Shown piece by piece: positions 37,098 through 49,508 of a stretch of 64,000 bases of DNA. Both the position numbers and the translations under genes were made by a program. The stretch is from Brevipalpus yothersi (taxonomy: Eukaryota > Arthropoda > Arachnida > Trombidiformes > Tenuipalpidae), in contig QZCP01000080.1 in NCBI GenBank assembly GCA_003956705.1, positions 62,001-126,000 on the forward strand. Reading direction: 5' to 3'. Under the pieces are notes generated by a model. That model was not told the DNA's origin. It saw only the letters and a program-made list of their open reading frames with translations, and did no database searches. The number at the start of each line of letters is the position of its first letter. Within the stretch, counting starts at the first letter, position 1.

Positions 37098-38363
37098 TAG
37101 AAATAATCACAACTTGAATCCCTGAAATTGTTTGATCTTCCATTAACAAATATGGATGTGGAAGCAAGTTTGTTTTGAGTTTCGCTTCACTAATGTGAGA
37201 AGATATTGAGTCAATGTGTAGGTAATATCAAGATTCCTCGAGAGCCTGATTTTAGTTCTCAAACTAACTGCGTTATTCATTGTTATGAAATATTTAGTCA
37301 CATGCTTCGGTCTTTCACAAAGAAATGTATCAATCTTGAGGGAAAATTATTTTTTCGATTTGAGATTTCTTTATTCGGTATAAATCGGCATAATGACGAA
37401 TGAAGAATCCAATTTCGTTCTCATTTATTTCACCGTTATTCCATTCTACTTGTATTTAGCAACAGTTCTATTGCTCAATGGAAGATGCTAGATTATTATA
37501 TTGTATTGAACTGAGCTAGCTCATTTTCCTGTAATAACTTCAATATCATGCTGGTTCGGTTATAAGTTCAAATAAATCCCTCCAAGAATGACATCATAGC
37601 TCTATCAAGTCATACAAACCTTTTTTCGATTTTCCACTAGACCTTAAGGCAAAAGCTCAATTTTCTTGCACATACTTGTAACTTTTATTGATAGTTAATA
37701 GCAACTTATTATTCTCGAAATTTTGCATCTTCTTGGCAGAACTAGCTAATATTGCTTCACCAAGATAATTGCAAGGGTGAACCGTCACATTAGGCTCTAC
37801 ATGCATATCTTATTTTCGATCGTAACTCAATAGTGTGTGAAGCATGACAATCATTTAGCTATACATTAGCTGTACATTAAACAAGATAAGAGGCATTTTA
37901 ATCATAGTTTCGAAGAGATACCGAGCTAAATTCAAGGCTGACTTGATCACAATCTATGTTATTTTTGATCAATATTCACAATTTAACTTTCTAGATGATG
38001 GAACTGGCTCGATGATTATTTGTTGAGTATTTCAATTGGAAAGTGCTTTGAGGAACCTTTTCCTAATCGATATCGCCCAATAGTTACATGCTAATTGCCT
38101 CTCCAATGCTTGTTTTCAGATAAACGGATTTCTAGATTTACTGATAAATTTATCAATCGTTTTCAGTATGGATTGGTGGACAGGAAATAGCTTCACCAAC
38201 TTCACACCATAATAACCTCAATGAGGTGTATTTGCCCTTATTCAATAAACATTGGAAAAAGTTTTCAGAGATTTCAGAGATGATAGATAATTCTGTAGAT
38301 AAAAATATATTTTTCGATTTTCAGTATTGGATTTGAGTGGATTGAAATCCATTCAATACGTGA
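37098..38363. other. spacer after tandem P450 copy 3
   Basis: No gene supported. Resembles the 3' flanks of copies 1 and 2 up to the stop codon of the convergent acyltransferase gene, where the tandem array ends. Confidence 0.6.
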
Positions 38364-41246
38364 TCATTGTTCAATTTTTAGAATTTCTGTTGACACGAAT
38401 TGCATAACTTTACAATGGATCTTCTCTGATGGACTCACAACGAAAATTTGGAACACAAATCCAGCAATGTAGCTCCAAATGATGATCATCAAAGCCATGA
38501 AGAGCTGAAAAATAATAATAATCGAGAATAAATTGAGAAAAGTGTGTCTCTCATGATTACAGCAAACTCACATAATCCAGAGAAGTATAGTCGATTGGCT
38601 CTCTTAATCTAGCCAGCATCCACATGATCACTATATCATGAACATAATAGGCATTTCTCGTTGATTTCAAAGCCACATCAAACCATGGAAAAGTTTCACT
38701 TCTTCTCAATGTGTTATTATTTTCATCTACTTTCTGATTTTTCCCCTCAAACATACCCACTAGAAGCTTATCTCTGGAATGATTGGCCACTTTTAGGCAA
38801 GCTCGTAATTCATTTGCTTGGGAAAATAGAGCAAATACAGAGAGAAGTGAAAAGAGGATGAAATGGATTCCTATGTAAATTGCAGATACAAGTGGAGATG
38901 GCTCAATGAAAGTGAACATGTAGGAGCTAAATAAAGTGCAAGCAGCGATGAAACCCAAGATTTTGAATGTTTTCCTGATTCCAGCCTATGAGAGAGATAC
39001 CATAATAATATCAATTCATTGCATTGTGATACTAATTTCGTTATAGAACGGAACTTTTCACCTCTCGAAAGTTTCGATCATATCCTTCGATGATTAGTAG
39101 AGTCGCCAGGATCGAAGCAGCATATGACCAAGCATGAGTTGAGGTGAGAATGTAAAATTTTGACATATATTCATACACTTCCCTGATGATACAGAAAAGC
39201 TTCTTAGCATATTGTTAAATGCTACTGATAACTGTTACTAACAAAATTGTGAGGTTCGTATTGTCAAGAGACTCACCGCACTCGAATTGGATTGATGATT
39301 ATGATTGGAATTAGTGATTCATGATAAAAAACGTAAATAGTATAACCGAAAAGCAGAATAATGATGTGTGAACAGAGAACTTTTTTCACTTGGAGCCCTC
39401 TTTTCACGAGAAGAATGAAGAATACTGCCCCAATAAGGAGATGAAATTCGGCAGAGAATGTCCAAGTATGCAATATACACTGATGGAAGAAACTTCTCAA
39501 TTAAAAAAATTCCATTACGTGTATCTTTTCTATCGACTCACATTATCTTGGTGGCTTATGAAGTTGGTCAAATGCATTATCGAATACCATGAATTTTTAA
39601 CACATATCTCCGATCTTGCTTGGGAAAAGTATTCAAAAACTGGGCCTTGACCGAAAACAGGTAATGCAATCTTAATGAGAATGAGTGATGCAAATATTCC
39701 TTGGAACCTATGCAATATAGAATTACGAATCAGCCTCAAGATTGAATGAAGTAAATTTAATACCTCAAAAATCTATCTATCAGCAGCCATAGACACGTTT
39801 TCACAGACGTATTCCGGGACATTTTCTTCCAAACGGCGATTGTGGACGAAACTGCTCTGGATGAAAAAGTATACAATATTTTCATAGATCTCAAGGGTCA
39901 AAATGGTGAAATGTAATCTTGAATTACCCAATCATGATAGTTTTCTCTGAATGGAAATTATTGATGAAAGGTTGTACCCAGAATGACATGCTCAGATCTT
40001 GGAAGTTCTTAAAGTTGGCTGAAAGAGATAGAATTGATGACATGATAAAACATTACAATTTTCTATCAAATATGAACCCTGTTTTACCAATAAGAGGAAG
40101 CCACTTGAGATGCTCTGGCCATACAACGATGTGTCCAGCCATTATAATCAGATGATTCCTCAATCGCATTTTATCGAGGAAAATCCAACGCTTCTTGATG
40201 GTTGGAGCGAAAAATTCTCGTAAACTTTTTAGGGGTGAAAAAATATTCTGAATGATTCTCATTGAACTCCGCTTCTCAGAAGCATCATGAATATGTTGAA
40301 AGTCCAAATAACCGCTTACCAGTGTCAAACATGATAGGCACATCAGAATAGAACTAGAAGGGAAAAGAAAGTTATTCATTCGATTTGAGTCGTTGAGAAT
40401 AGATAAAACTTACATGCTTATTTTCTGTTCTTTTGTTGCACCATGATATCTCTGGATGAAACTTTTTTTGGTAGTACAATGAGTTTTTACATTTTGCACC
40501 CACAATTGATCGACAAGAGCTGTAGTCAACGACGACTGATTATTTATCATCGGTAAATCTATGATCTTTCAGTTAAAGTATGGGTGGGAACGCACTTCAC
40601 ATCACACTCACCATCATCCAGTGACGAATCGATATCATGAGATGAGCATGATAGAGGTATGCAGAGGCCAATTTTAATCGATTGGCCCATCTCAGTATCG
40701 AAATCAGGGGGAATAAGCTCTTTGATCCTTGTTTGCTCAATATTTTGCTCTGAAAACTTTCCAAAATCGGGTTCTAGAGATATGAGACAGTAGTGGGTGT
40801 TAATTGACTCTTTTGTGGTTTCCAATCCGAACTGAGTATCAAGACATCCATCATAGTCACCAAGATCGGCATAAGTCCACAGCTTGAATGTTGATGGAAA
40901 ATGTCCCGAAAATTTTGTCACTTGAAGAGATGATGGAAAAATTTTAATTACAAGTTCTATCGTAAAAGGGGAAATGCCTACAAGATTCGGTCAAGTTTTG
41001 AGAGAAGAGTAACCCAACATCTCTGATACATCTTGATGACACTGTACTATCGCTTGTATCATAGGTACGAATTCGTTCCAATATTAATTGATGAAAATCC
41101 ACTTCTATCATGGAAGATCTACATGGAAAACTATGATGACCAATCTCTTGACCTCCATCAATTGTATTCACAGATGGTGCTGATATTTCTCCAAGAAAGA
41201 AACACAAATGAAAGAGAACTATACCTGATATCATTCGTAACTTCAT
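38364..41246 (-). CDS. NRF-6-like membrane acyltransferase (NRF domain + acyltransferase 3)
   Basis: Eleven exons reconstructed with consistent phases: 41246-40982, 40920-40601, 40535-40414, 40353-40088, 40018-39928, 39856-39764, 39707-39542, 39479-39277, 39182-39062, 38985-38572, 38504-38364; about 733 residues. The exon 2 donor (GAT/gtgaag) is the least certain. A signal-like hydrophobic N-terminus is followed by a Cys-containing NRF domain (LGDYDGCLD, GLCIPLSCS). Then come about ten membrane helices of the acyltransferase 3 type, with the conserved first-helix His (IIMAGHIV) and the HTWTFSAEF segment. Family members in nematodes and insects are thought to handle lipids or other small molecules in membranes. 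The position usually occupied by an HRxxR motif reads DRFLR here. It lies at the right border of the P450 array; the similarity to an NRF tail at 33.94 kb suggests it was at the duplication breakpoint. Confidence 0.85.
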
Positions 41247-41460
41247 GATTAGAAAATTGAACTTTGTTGACTAGTAGATTCGAGTGATTCTCAGTAAAAA
41301 TAAAACTCTCCGTGTAATTGGAACAAAATCGAATATTTGTCAATACAGTTTTCAATCTCCAATCTCGTTGAGAGAGAGATGCGGTTCACCTTGCTATATT
41401 CAAGGATAGTGTTTTTTCAACTTTCTCTCATGGCTCTCAGATCAATTATTATCAATAGAA

Positions 41461-41543
<83 letters not shown>

Positions 41544-43369
41544 TACTTCGTTCTATGAAGATGGCGGGAATGATGACAATCGAAATACCTCACATTTGTT
41601 GTTAATTGGGATTGTTTCAATTCTACTGACAAGTGATAGGGGCATGTAATTAACGGACAGGTCAATCAATTTCTTCAATTTGATCATTGGTCAAAGCTCA
41701 TTTCGAATCATAAATGGCTTAGCAAGAAACCCCGAAAAATGTTTGGCTTTGGTGAATAGAGATTACTAACTTGGCATTCAGGAAGATTTGAATGGGTGAA
41801 CATAAAAAATAAGTTTGTTTTTAAAGTTTATGAGCTGGAGATGCTTTTCCTCGATTGCTATGACTTGAGATTTTTAATACAATATTGGTGTCAATATATG
41901 TATTTTTTGTTCATTTTTTGTCTATGATATGAGAGAAAGTTCATCAATTCGGGAACATTTTTCGATTCTACAAGGTGTAAGGTCTTCCCTTTTTTCTTTC
42001 AAATACACTGAGATTGAGGATTAACTATCGTTTGCCAACCAACTTCGTGAATTGGAAGAATTTGATCCTAGGTGTAATGGTATTCTCAAGATAGCTGCAA
42101 GATATCAATTGAAAACTTTTTGGAGGGGATTGATCGATCCCGAGATGAAAGATTTGTAGATTCAATTGTGGGTCATCTTCTGATCATATTAGGATCAATT
42201 TCACTTTCATTATCACATTACCGGAAGGGGGATGAAAATTTTTGGAGAACAATTCATCCAATTATAATGAGTGGAATCGGAAATAATCTGCCGATTAGAC
42301 TCAATCAAATTGGCCTAAAAATCTCATTCCACTTTGATGTTTTTTTGCAACAATTAATGTGATAAAAATTCTCGACCATAGTGTTCTTCCGGTCATTTAA
42401 TTTGTTTTCTGCATTCAAAAAATCAGAAACCACGTTCAACAGCTTGAAACTTGTGATACTGAAAATCAAATCAAAGTTGAAACACTTTTCCTAATTTTTT
42501 CTCAATTAATTCAGTGTTTCTATTAGAATTTTAATCATCTCGTCTTTTTATTTTTTATTTTCAATTTTTTTATCATTAATAGTTTCATTTAAAATGCAGA
42601 AAATTGACCAGTCTTTTCCATCATTATAACGTTACACGTAAGTTGTATTATAAATTAGATTGGAACTCTTGGTCAAAAATAATAAAATAATTTTCCTTCA
42701 ATATCCAATCATCCTTGTTGCTCACAGAGGAAACCTATGGTGTGGGGAATATTCTGGGTTAATTATTTTGCCTTGAAGCGTGATCATGAACATCCGTTAA
42801 AATGGTCATCATAATCTGTTCTACTTTATATCACTTGTATCAGAGAAGAAGGACTAATTGTCCGAATGACCATCACAAAGTTTCATGTGATCGGAGCTTA
42901 TGAAATTGCAGTTGAAAACTACATGGTATTGCACATCACAACACAATTGCTTTCGGCTCTCGTTTTTCCTATCCGATGCGTCTGTTTGAGGGTAAAAAAG
43001 GTGTATAGCTTGCATCTGTCAAACTTGATGATGAGAAACTTCACTAAAAAGCTAACAGAGTAAATTTTCCAGCTCTTTGCAAGCTCTCTCATCTACTCTT
43101 CTAATACATTATGCTCGATTACCCTTCATGATATATTTAGGGGATCAAATTTTCATTCCGAACTTTTCGAAGCAGTGCTTTATGTCTTCCATCCTATTCT
43201 TATCTGAACGCTATCTTAGAAATTTTTGAATATTAAGTCAACTGATAGATCCGTACCGTTAGCTCGTGGAAAATGAACAGAGCTGACCCATACTTTCTCT
43301 TGAGGTGATATATTATGCATTTTTCCCCATAGAATCGAAAGATTTCCCAAGCGTTCCATATGTTACTCA
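41247..43369. other. intergenic with possible P450 remnant
   Basis: Contains the CT run at 41464-41538 and AT-rich sequence. Around 41830-41960 there is faint resemblance to the P450 anchor exon (a GGAGATG followed by an AT-rich hydrophobic stretch, TTAGTGTCAATA-like). Open frames at 42120-42362 and 42866-43063 have no recognisable domain. Confidence 0.5.
41464..41538. repeat. (CT)n microsatellite
   Basis: About 37 uninterrupted CT units, the longest dinucleotide run in the window. Confidence 0.97.
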
Positions 43370-43660
43370 AAGCTGACTACAGAGACATAACCAATGATGG
43401 CAGTTTTGTTGGGATCTTTTATTCGATTGGTATACATCAATCAATGCACATGTCCACTTTTTAGTTTGATCAGTCGGATGAAAGTTTCGAAGAGAGTTCT
43501 TTCATTACCACCAGAAGGACCCGTGAGTCGGTTCATGCTTTCAACTATCAGTGTCAAGTTGATGTTGGTGAGTACTTTGAACAAAGTTTCACCGTTTTCA
43601 CGCTCAACCTTCACGTTTCTCAATCATACAGCAAATTCATTTTGAACTTGAGGATTAGAT
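43370..43660 (-). pseudogene. 5' fragment of an ABCH transporter gene
   Basis: Minus-strand relic of the gene at 46103. The match begins just before the start codon (TTCAAAATGAAT shared) and covers RNVKVEREN, LTNINLTL and a ruined Walker A (GPSGGNERT for GPSGGGKTT). After a frame change it continues to a stretch like IIGYVS aligned to FIGFMPQ. There is an early in-frame stop and at least one further shift. Nothing of the rest of the transporter is present. Confidence 0.85.
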
Positions 43661-43748
43661 TCGATCAATTAAGAGTTGTTAAAGTGACAAAACCAAGCAT
43701 TTTCTTGTGGAAAATGTTTGTATAATTGATTCAGTGAACTACCTGGAG

Positions 43749-44855
43749 ATGCTCAGCTTAACTGAGAGTTTCCTAGATCAATCATTATGGATTTATGAAT
43801 TTTTTGAGTTATTTGGAAAAGTGTGTGTTCTTATCATCTCATTGATAAGCGTTAATATTTTCTTATCAACGATATGGATATTCTTCCTCAGACCAAGACT
43901 TCCCTGGACAACTAGATCCAAAGTGAGAGATAGTTCTTGGGCTGTCATAACTGGATGTACAGATGGCATCGGATTGGAATTTGCAAGAATTTTAGCCAAA
44001 AAACGGTATAATTTGTGCCTCATAAGTCGTGATCAATTAAAACTAGATCAGTTGAGGAATGATCTACTCTCGAAACATAAACAGTGCGAGTGCATTGAGA
44101 CTATTGCCTTCGATTTCTCTTCCATGGATTACTCTACTGTTGAGAGAAAAATTAAAAGTTTACCACGAATTGAGCTTCTCATCAACAATGTAGGCACAGT
44201 TCCTGGCCAACATGACCCACCAGTGGACTATTTTCTTGAAACTAACAGAGATATTATCATGAAAGCTATCAAAGTGAATGTAATGTCATGTGTTCGTATG
44301 ACTCACATAATACTACCAATCATGAGTAGACAGGGAAAAGGAAACATTGTGAATCTTTCATCGGTTCTAGGTACAAAAGCGACTCCTCTTTTCAGTGTCT
44401 ATGGAGGAACAAAGACATTCATAGATTTCTTTGGTCGAGCATTGGCCAAGGAATATTCTAAAAAGAATGTTAAAATAACGTCCCTAACACCAGCTTTTAT
44501 CAGCACAAAGCTTGCAAAAATGGAAATCAATGTAATAGTCCCAGAGGCTGATGAGTTTGTAGCATCTGCTATGCAGATATTGGGTGTCGAGGCTCGATCA
44601 TCAGGCTACTGGTCACATCATCTGATGGAACGGATAACAAACATACCCATATTCTTATCACTATCAGAACTGTGGGCAGATCGTATCGGGCTTTCACTGT
44701 CAGCAGACCAAATGGACTCTTTTAAAAAAGAATTAAGAATCTCATTCGAACCTCACACCTTCAACCAAGATATTATGTCTCTTATCTTATCGAAACTTGG
44801 GTTACTTTTACCCACATATAGTGAGAATCAGGCTTGCAGTAGAAAAATTCACTAA
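43749..44855 (+). CDS. 3-ketoacyl-CoA reductase / 17-beta-HSD12-like SDR
   Basis: Intronless, 368 residues. The start is the first ATG of the frame (MLSLTES). An N-terminal hydrophobic anchor is followed by a Rossmann domain with TGCTDGIG (cofactor), NNVG, the catalytic Ser in NLSSVLG and YGGTK (Tyr and Lys), then STKLAK. This is the pattern of the very-long-chain 3-oxoacyl-CoA reductase family (HSD17B12, LET-767), an ER enzyme that reduces 3-ketoacyl-CoA in fatty acid elongation and can also act on steroids. Lack of introns could mean a retrocopy or simple lineage loss. It lies between an ABC relic and an ABCH gene, close to a fatty acid synthase, which fits a lipid role. Confidence 0.9.
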   Translation: MLSLTESFLDQSLWIYEFFELFGKVCVLIISLISVNIFLSTIWIFFLRPRLPWTTRSKVRDSSWAVITGCTDGIGLEFARILAKKRYNLCLISRDQLKLDQLRNDLLSKHKQCECIETIAFDFSSMDYSTVERKIKSLPRIELLINNVGTVPGQHDPPVDYFLETNRDIIMKAIKVNVMSCVRMTHIILPIMSRQGKGNIVNLSSVLGTKATPLFSVYGGTKTFIDFFGRALAKEYSKKNVKITSLTPAFISTKLAKMEINVIVPEADEFVASAMQILGVEARSSGYWSHHLMERITNIPIFLSLSELWADRIGLSLSADQMDSFKKELRISFEPHTFNQDIMSLILSKLGLLLPTYSENQACSRKIH

Positions 44856-46102
44856 ATATCTAGTAATCTTGTAGTTGCTTGCATAGAGTGTAATATTTAG
44901 AACTAAACTCAGGATTCCCACTGAACTTGATTGCTTGGCCGAGGCATGAGTGTTATCATTTGTATTTGCATTTGCTCAAGAGTATTCTTCGTACCCTTCA
45001 TCAGTCCTGCTCTCATGTTGGAACGATATCAATCAACTCAACAGCAAGGCATACTAAGACTCTATCGTGATTTGTGAAACCTTCCCACAGTGTTCGTATA
45101 TTCGAATGCAATATCAAGGTTAGCAGCTTCATCATAATCCCAGCTAAGTTCCAATAAACAACCGATAATAAACAGATGATAAGAAAAGTAATAAAAATAT
45201 TTTCTTTTTTTGTTTTTTCTTTCGAAATTCGTACATTCTACCCCTATTCTGCTGTTTTGCTTGGAAAATAGTCTTGAGTAGTGACTGAATCGACGAGAAA
45301 ATTTGTTGTTCATATCGAGGAGTGCATGCTGTTGATTGAATGGAGGAATCTCTAGCTTGATGAATCGGATCCCACTCTGTAAATCCATGAAGATCGAGGA
45401 TAATGGAGTTGGAGGGCCATAATCAATCTTTTTTATTTGATCCCAGTGAGATATATGTTAGATGTGATGACTAGGTAAAGCATGTGAAAAGTAAATTGTC
45501 GAGAAAATACTCTTTTGGTCAATGTCCGATCTCGATGAAAAGAGCAATAAATAATATTAATTTGATTTCTTTTCCATAATTAACTCTGAGCGAAAAGTTT
45601 CTTAGCCCGAAATTCGACATTGTTTCAATTCAGAAATTTGAAAATCTGAAATCTAAATTAGAGACAGATTTGGGCCATCACTGTACACCATATCTGGTGA
45701 GAAATCTCTTTCATCAAATATGATATAAGGGAATTCATGTGAAAGAAGAAAAGTTACCAGACTATTTTTAAGGCTAAAAATTATATTTCTAGTTTCTGAT
45801 ACACTTTCAGATGGTTAAGAACTACTGTTCATAGTATTTCTGACAACTCTTTCAGTTTCATCTTTCGAAACATGAAGCAAACATCGATTGTGCGTAATTA
45901 AATTTTCGTTAAAGTGCTCACTCTCTCCGATGCGTTCTGAATAAATCTCTGATTGTACATGTTTTCATGATGAATCAAGATCTCTTCAGAACAGCTTATC
46001 CAACTTAACAAGTTGATGGATTGTGAATCATATGTGGACTTCAGTTTGGCTACCTCGAGACTTAAATGAGCTCATTTAAACTTGTGAGTGAATTAGTTCA
46101 AA
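44856..46102. other. intergenic
   Basis: No gene supported. An open frame on the minus strand at 45062-45388 has no recognisable domain. Confidence 0.6.
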
Positions 46103-48088
46103 ATGAATCAATCGAAATTCGTTGGTCGCTTGCGAAACGTGAATGTTGAGCGTAAAAACGATAAAACATGGTTCAAGATACTCACCGATATCAACTTCAC
46201 ACTACCAGCTGGAAGTATTATTGGACTTATCGGTCCTTCTGGAGGCGGTAAAACGACTCTTCTCAAAACTTTGATCGGACTTGTGCCGCCAAAAAGTGGA
46301 TCAATTGAGCTTGGTGGTTATGTTAATGAAGAAATTTCGATAAAACTACCTCCATCCTTCATTGGTTTCATGCCTCAAGAAACAGCGTTGAATGAAATAT
46401 GGACTGGCGAGGAAATTCTCCAATTTTGTGGACGAGTTCATAATATCGATCAACAAGAGGTGGATAAGCGGATAGACACTTTACATGATAGCATTGATTT
46501 GCCTAAAAACTTGGGATTTCTTCTCACCATGAGTGGAGGACAGAGAAGACGTGTATCGCTTGCTATGGCACTTCTCCATAGGCCAACTTTGCTCATCCTC
46601 GATGAACCAACTGTGGGATCTGATCCAATCAGTCGTCTCAAGATTTGGAACTTTTTGGAAGAATGTAGAGACAAGTTTGGAATGACAATTCTGGTCACAA
46701 CACACTACATCGAAGAGGTGAGGAGTGCTGATTCAATTGCTTACATGTACAAAGGACACTTGATCAGACATGATAGACCAGAAAAATTGATGAAAGAGTT
46801 CAATTGCATTGAGCTGGAAAAAGTTGCACTTGCACTCTGTCAAAAGCATTCACAGTCTTTTCGATTGAGGGAAAAAGAAATAATAACCAAAGATGTATTT
46901 GCAAACTATAGCAAATTAATTCCCCAAAATCTTGATCGACCCAGCTCTGCTCAATTAATCACAGCATCCTTCATCCGGTTGGCACGTGAAAAGTATTTGA
47001 ACTTTATCGCTCCTCTTCTATTTTGCCTATGGCTGCATTTTGTGGCCCTAATCTTAATCACATTTCTCCAGAGGCCACCCATAGAACTATCTATTTGTGT
47101 CAGTGGAACAAACACTCAAACTTTCAGCAGCCTTACTTCGACTTTTTTCCAGAGCTTGAACTCCAGTAAACAGCTTAATGTTTTATTCTGTGATTTGGAA
47201 GATGCTCGCACCAAAGCTTCCAAGAATGATATAATTGGTTACTTAATAACAGATGGCAACTTGGGTGAAAATCTCATCCACAGAGCAACGATCCAGGAGG
47301 ATGATTATACTTCTCCACCTCTCTGGCACTTTTATGCTGACCACAGTGATAAAATAAATTTCCAATTTGTTGAAAGACTGATGTCTCAGAAAACAGAAAT
47401 ATTCATTGGTGATCATCTCAAGATGCTGAACAGATCTCGAGCTATTCATAATCTGTTTGATACTATTCCTATTGATGGAAGATCGATCGATGATCTCGAT
47501 TCAAGGCTTCGAGCAAGAATGACCCCTTTGACACTCGCCCATTTTTGTTACCAATTCAGCCAAGCATCTGCATTATTTGGTATCCTTCTTGATCGAGTTG
47601 ATGGTTTTCTTGATCGCCAAAAAGTCATGGGAATCAAGCCATGGCATTTGATTGTAGCATATCTTGTTCGAGCAAATATCATTCTAGCTCCAATGTTCGT
47701 TGGAGTTTCGAGTCTGTTTCTTCTCTCACTTGGATTCGAATTAGATTGGTATATTTTCCAATTTCTTGTCATACACACAGCAATATCAATCTGTGGTAAT
47801 TGCACTGGTATATTTTTGGGTACGCTATCACCTTCCATGTCACTTCAGATGGTCGTCCTGTTCTCATATCACCTTGGAATATTATGGCTCAACTCAGCTG
47901 TGTGGCCAAATGAATCTATTCCATACTATATGCAGCCTTTCACTCATATTTTTCCATTTGATAATCTGATAAAGGCTAGTAAACTCATTTTCATGAGGCA
48001 GAAAATTGTATTATCTTTCCATTTATTTGCTGAGACATTAATATGGATAAGCTTAGCCACTGGTATCTCTTTTTGTATATTCAAATAA
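46103..48088 (+). CDS. ABCH-type half ABC transporter
   Basis: Intronless, 661 residues, starting MNQSKFVG. The N-terminal nucleotide-binding domain has Walker A GPSGGGKTT near residue 47, MPQET Q-loop, signature MSGGQ, Walker B LLILDEPTVGSDP and H-loop TTHYIEE. The C-terminal half is an ABC-2 membrane domain: one helix around residues 300-320, an extracellular loop, then a helix cluster from about 470 to the end. It is clearly diverged from the 17587 gene but has the same architecture. A relic of its 5' end lies at about 43.4 kb on the other strand. ABCH members have been linked to cuticular lipid transport in insects; here that is inference. It is followed 1.4 kb downstream by the right synthase on the same strand. 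Confidence 0.9.
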   Translation: MNQSKFVGRLRNVNVERKNDKTWFKILTDINFTLPAGSIIGLIGPSGGGKTTLLKTLIGLVPPKSGSIELGGYVNEEISIKLPPSFIGFMPQETALNEIWTGEEILQFCGRVHNIDQQEVDKRIDTLHDSIDLPKNLGFLLTMSGGQRRRVSLAMALLHRPTLLILDEPTVGSDPISRLKIWNFLEECRDKFGMTILVTTHYIEEVRSADSIAYMYKGHLIRHDRPEKLMKEFNCIELEKVALALCQKHSQSFRLREKEIITKDVFANYSKLIPQNLDRPSSAQLITASFIRLAREKYLNFIAPLLFCLWLHFVALILITFLQRPPIELSICVSGTNTQTFSSLTSTFFQSLNSSKQLNVLFCDLEDARTKASKNDIIGYLITDGNLGENLIHRATIQEDDYTSPPLWHFYADHSDKINFQFVERLMSQKTEIFIGDHLKMLNRSRAIHNLFDTIPIDGRSIDDLDSRLRARMTPLTLAHFCYQFSQASALFGILLDRVDGFLDRQKVMGIKPWHLIVAYLVRANIILAPMFVGVSSLFLLSLGFELDWYIFQFLVIHTAISICGNCTGIFLGTLSPSMSLQMVVLFSYHLGILWLNSAVWPNESIPYYMQPFTHIFPFDNLIKASKLIFMRQKIVLSFHLFAETLIWISLATGISFCIFK

Positions 48089-49508
48089 ACTTTGCTGAGT
48101 CTATTCCTTTCTGATATCTCCAAACTACCTACGATCTGACAATGGTGGGCTCATCTGCACATCACTATTCGTCTTTCGATGAGATTGCTATTATCATTAT
48201 CAACATTCCATGAGCTCCTGTGTGAATTTCACTAGCATCAGATTAATATGAGAGAATGAGGAACAAACTCCTACAGCTCTTAAAAACTAAGCTTATGATT
48301 CAATTTTCGTTTCCCACAAAAAATTCTATTCATCTAGATCATGTATAAAACATCATCCAAGAATACATGTATGCACAGATTCAGTTTCTTCTTGTCACCA
48401 AAAAGAGTGAGAAAAACGCATCTTCCGAGCAAATATTTTGGCATACTTTTGTAACTTTCCTTATCTAGAGTTCAGCCTATTTGATTGATCTCCAACGACC
48501 TATCTTTTTTTATCCCAACTACACTGTACTACCGGTAGTACTGATTTATCACGAGTTATCTTGAGCTAAGTTTCCGAGCTGAATTGGAGGACTGAGCTCA
48601 TCTCTGAAACTCATAAATCAATTTTTCTCCTGAAGGTCTCAGATGTTGTTGATAACTCTTGATTTTGCTCGCTTTTTTCCTCTTTCTTGACCATACTGAT
48701 TAGAAACCATCCCTCCATGATTGCCGTTCAAAATTTCTGTATTTGCGGGAGAGAGTAAGGTTATTAAACAAGGTTATACCATCACCATTCTATCACATCT
48801 ATCAAGGTTTCTGATTATTTGAGATTCGAGAATTGCTAACAGATCAGCTTTGTATATGCCACAAGAATGGCAACTAAGGTATGATGGAGGATTTGGAGAC
48901 TTAGATAGAGCGTCCTTAAGGCCTTGTTACTGGATATCTGAAGTTAGTATTTTGCATTGGAAACCCATGGTTGTACCATTTGTATCCGAAGGAAATTGGG
49001 AGAAGCCACTACTCCTTTGCTATTTTAGCTGATTTTGATCAGTTTTCAATGAATGTTCATGACCTTCACTCTACCGTGCTGGTGGGTTTACTAATTCTCA
49101 CAACAGAATCCATTGCAACAGCTCTGTGATGTTTCGAGAATGATCAATTTACAAACTAGGTGATTTTCTTGTCCTTCTTCCGTTTTCTCTTCCTATCATT
49201 TATCCTCCATTCGCGAACTGCCTGAAGGGAAATCCATCTCAATCAAAGGTTCAGCATCAGATTCTGATCAAACTGATATCCAGAGAGCAATCTAGGGAGC
49301 TGGAGCTTTAAATTAATGGCGCTCATAGACAAAATTTTTCTCTAGAATTCTGGAAAGAGTAACAGAAGTTATTCATTCTGAGCTGTCCCAGCACTGATCT
49401 GTTAGATAGTTGCTAAAGTTTTCTCAAATTAGTTGTATCTGTAAAGTTCTTATATTGTGAAAGTTCATAAATCACTGGATAAAACGTGTATTGATTGTTT
49501 TGACCACA
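48089..49508. other. intergenic between ABCH and right FAS
   Basis: No gene supported. It holds a perfect 16-bp palindrome (GTACTACCGGTAGTAC) at 48526-48541. A 60-codon frame at 48850-49032 has a faint glycosyltransferase look but is not supportable. Confidence 0.5.

Noticed and set aside
42866..43063. 65-codon frame downstream of the acyltransferase gene
   Set aside because: No recognisable domain and no splice-linked neighbours.
43394..43645. 83-codon plus-strand frame
   Set aside because: It is the antisense of the ABCH relic, whose homology is on the minus strand.
48850..49032. 60-codon frame with a glycosyltransferase-8-like ISEVSILHW stretch
   Set aside because: Too short, no flanking exons found, and no conserved catalytic DxD motif; the resemblance is not enough for a feature.
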